NCBI RefSeq assembly: GCF_024710765.1
Contig: NZ_JANJUE010000163.1
Location: 40,832-104,831 of the forward strand
DNA: 64,000 bases
Direction: 5' to 3'
Source of the DNA: Pseudoxanthomonas sp.
Lineage (GTDB): Bacteria > Pseudomonadota > Gammaproteobacteria > Xanthomonadales > Xanthomonadaceae
Numbering within the stretch: position 1 is the first letter of the stretch; every line of letters begins with the position of its first letter. The notes under the pieces were generated by a model. It was not told the origin of the DNA. It ran no database searches and was given only the letters and a program-made list of their open reading frames with translations. Made by a program: the position numbers and the translations under genes. Below are positions 61,623 through 64,000 of the stretch, piece by piece.

Positions 61623-61873
61623 GTTGCCTCCCCTCCGGAGAAGGGGGATTGAGGGGGATTTGCTTCTGCTTCCGGCGCAAGTTCCCCATCGCCCGCCTCG
61701 CGGCCGCCCGCCCCTTTTTCAAAGGGAGCCGCTCCGGAAAGCCCCGATCTTCCTCCCCCTTCGAAGAAGGGGGACCGAGGGGGATTTTGCTTTCCGCTTC
61801 AACCCGCGACACACAGCGCGAAGCGCGTTCGGCATACCATGCGCGCCATCCACCCACCGATAAGGAAGCCGCC

Positions 61874-62194
61874 ATGTCCCTGCGCACCCTGCTGGGTTTC
61901 GCCACCGTCACCGCCGCGCTGGCGATGACCGCCTGCACCACCACGCCCACCACCGAAGCCGGCGCGGGCGACGCGCCCAAGCCCGGCTCGGGCAAGTGCA
62001 ATGCCGAACCCGTGCAGTGGGCGGTCGGCCAGGAAGGCAACCAGGCCAACATGGGCCGCGTCTGGCGCGAGAGCGGCGCCGGCCTGATCCGTCCCATCGG
62101 TCCCAACCAGGCCGTCACCATGGATTACCGCGAGGACCGGGTGAACGTGCACCTGGACAAGGACAACAAGATCACCCAGGTCACCTGCGGCTGA
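61874..62194 (+). CDS. I78-family peptidase inhibitor lipoprotein
   Basis: Lipobox AMTAC; CNAEPVQWAVGQ..RVWRESGAGLIRPIGPNQAVTMDYREDRVNVHLDKDNKITQVTCG. Confidence 0.87.
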   Translation: MSLRTLLGFATVTAALAMTACTTTPTTEAGAGDAPKPGSGKCNAEPVQWAVGQEGNQANMGRVWRESGAGLIRPIGPNQAVTMDYREDRVNVHLDKDNKITQVTCG

Positions 62195-63307
62195 TCATTT
62201 CGCGCCGGCGCCCCCGCGGCGACGCCTGCCACCGGACGCCGCGCGCGCGGCGTCGCGGTGGGCATGATCCAGGAACCGCAGCGCCGCCTGTTCCCACTGG
62301 CGCGGCCCGCGCACGCCTTGGGCGCAGCGGGCCAACCGGCCATCGCGCCAGCCGTCGAACACCACCGGGTCGATGTAGGCCTTGCGGCAAACCGCCACCG
62401 TGTTCCCCAGCATGCCCGCGACCGCTTCGGTCACCGCCTGCCGCACCCGCGCCAGCGCGCGCTCGCTGCGCCGTTCCGGCGGCGACGTGGCCGCCAGCAA
62501 CTGGAAGGCCGCCAAGGTACCGGCCCAGGTGCGGAAGTCCTTGGCGGTGAACGTCTCGCCCATCGCCGCGCGCAGGTAATCGTTGACTGCGCCCGAGTCC
62601 ACCGGATGCAGTTCGCCGTCGTCGTCGCGATACTGGAACAGCAGCTGCCCGGGCAATTGCCGGCAACCGCGCACCAGCCGGACCAGGCGCCGGTCGTCGA
62701 CCGCGATGTCGTGCGCCTGCCCGCCCTTGCCGGTGAAGTGCAGCCGCACGCGTCCGCCACCGACGAACTCGACATGCCGGTTGCGCAGGGTGGTCAATCC
62801 GAACGAACCGTTGTCTCGCACGTATTCCGCATTGCCCACCCGCACCAGGGTCGCGGCCATCAACGCCACCACGATCGCCATCACCTTGTCGCGCGGATAG
62901 CCCGGCAGCGCCAGATCGGCGCGGACCTTCCGGCGCAGGCGTGGCAGCGCCCGGCCGAAGGCGACGATGCGGGTGAACTTGCCGTTGTCGCGCACCCACC
63001 GCCACTGCGGGTGGTAGCGGTACTGCTTGCGCCGACGCGCATCGCGTCCGGTCGCCTGCAGGTGGCCCCGCGCGTGCGCGCAGATCCAGACGTCGGTATA
63101 GGCTGGCGGAATGGCCAGCGCGCGGATGCGTTGCAGGGTCGCCGCATCGCGAACGATCGCGCCGGCCGCATCCACGTAGGCGAAACCACGCCCGGCACGA
63201 CGGCGGCGGATCCCGGGCTCGACGTCGCTGACGTGGATCAGGCCCGCGTCGCGCGCCTGCTGCGCGGCCTCGGCGAGAGCATTCAAGACCTCGGGAGATT
63301 CGGCCAT
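62195..63307 (-). CDS. DNA topoisomerase IB
   Basis: AIPPAYTDVWICAHARGHLQATGRDARRRKQYRYHPQWR, NGSFGLTTLRNRHVEF, KDFRTWAGTLAA. Confidence 0.95.
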   Translation of the reverse strand: MAESPEVLNALAEAAQQARDAGLIHVSDVEPGIRRRRAGRGFAYVDAAGAIVRDAATLQRIRALAIPPAYTDVWICAHARGHLQATGRDARRRKQYRYHPQWRWVRDNGKFTRIVAFGRALPRLRRKVRADLALPGYPRDKVMAIVVALMAATLVRVGNAEYVRDNGSFGLTTLRNRHVEFVGGGRVRLHFTGKGGQAHDIAVDDRRLVRLVRGCRQLPGQLLFQYRDDDGELHPVDSGAVNDYLRAAMGETFTAKDFRTWAGTLAAFQLLAATSPPERRSERALARVRQAVTEAVAGMLGNTVAVCRKAYIDPVVFDGWRDGRLARCAQGVRGPRQWEQAALRFLDHAHRDAARAASGGRRRRGGAGAK

Positions 63308-63397
63308 GCCCGGATCCTGCCGATGGGGCCGGTTAACGACATGCGAATGCCGGCTGGGCGATGCTTGGCCCATCTTTCGATTGCTGCTGGAGCCTGC

Positions 63398-63763
63398 ATG
63401 TCCCGTTACGCGATTCCCGCCCTCCTGCTCACCCTGACGCTCGCGGCCTGCTCGGCACCCGCGCCCGACGAACAGACGGCCGCCACGGAACAATCGCAGG
63501 CCGCCGCCGCCGAGCAGGCCGAACCCGGCGCCGATCCCACCGGCACCGCGCCCGCACCGGGCAGCTGCGACGACACCCAGGCGCAGTGGATCATCGGCAA
63601 GGCCGCCACGCCGGCCGACACCGAGCAGGCGGGCAAGGATGCGAAGGCCACCGCCGTGCGCACGCTCAAGCCGGGTGACGTGGCGACCATGGAATTCAAT
63701 CCCAATCGCCTGAACATCGATCTGGACGACAAGGGCGTGGTGACCGCCGTTCGCTGCGGCTGA
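63398..63763 (+). CDS. Second I78-like peptidase inhibitor lipoprotein
   Basis: Lipobox LAAC; CDDTQAQWIIGK..RTLKPGDVATMEFNPNRLNIDLDDKGVVTAVRCG, paralogous to 61874-62194. Confidence 0.82.
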   Translation: MSRYAIPALLLTLTLAACSAPAPDEQTAATEQSQAAAAEQAEPGADPTGTAPAPGSCDDTQAQWIIGKAATPADTEQAGKDAKATAVRTLKPGDVATMEFNPNRLNIDLDDKGVVTAVRCG

Positions 63764-63803
63764 TTGATTTGCACCACGGGCGCGTGCGGTTCCAGTAGCG
63801 CTG

Positions 63804-63948
63804 AGAGCGCCCCCATCCCAACCTTCCCCCGCACGCGGGGGAAGGGGCAGTACACGGGCGCGGATTTCTTCCCGCCGTTTGCCGGAAAAGACCGAAGCAC
63901 GGATACAGCCCCCTCCTCCGCGTGCGGGGGAGGGCTGGGGTGGGGGCC
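63804..63948. repeat. Copies of the 55.7-56.4 kb palindromic repeat in the opposite orientation
   Basis: GAGCGCCCCCATCCCAACCTTCCCCCGCACGCGGGGGAAGG and CCCCTCCTCCGCGTGCGGGGGAGGGCTGGGGTGGGGG. Confidence 0.85.
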
Positions 63949-64000
63949 AACGCGCACCGTCACCCTCCCGCAAGCTCGCACGCATCCAGCGCCCCCATCC

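Overview
The window is a high-GC bacterial chromosome segment, most likely Xanthomonadaceae (Lysobacter/Stenotrophomonas-like) judging from gene content and TonB-receptor types. I could not run any search. Main blocks: (1) the 3' end of a TelA-type operon; (2) an RND efflux system with a divergent TetR regulator, SmeT-SmeDEF-like; (3) a coherent N-acetylgalactosamine (GalNAc) locus at about 10.5-26 kb. It holds a GH109 NAD-dependent alpha-N-acetylgalactosaminidase, a TonB receptor and a large GH31 enzyme with a C-terminal NPCBM-like domain. Divergent from these is agaS / ROK kinase / agaZ(kbaZ) / agaR / agaA / an MFS sugar porter that carries an unusual ~122-aa insert; (4) a beta-glucan-type locus at about 26-36.5 kb (GH3, TonB receptor, GH30, LacI, SSS symporter) with two identical TGACAGCGCTGTCA palindromes in front of the two outward transport genes; (5) GntR, zwf and pgl; (6) cytochrome c5-like, extracellular nuclease and fused indolepyruvate ferredoxin oxidoreductase genes; (7) a small cassette of a QueC-like PP-loop enzyme divergent from a coupled heme-oxygenase-like diiron protein and VOC protein; (8) peptidases, a NYN/OST-HTH protein, Lrp, dadA, alr, topoisomerase IB and two I78 inhibitors. 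Several families of intergenic palindromic repeats are present, including a ~200-bp tandem array at 55.7-56.4 kb. I found no CRISPR array, IS element, prophage, rRNA or tRNA. The most interesting systems are the double alpha-GalNAcase GalNAc locus and the QueC-like/diiron/VOC cassette.
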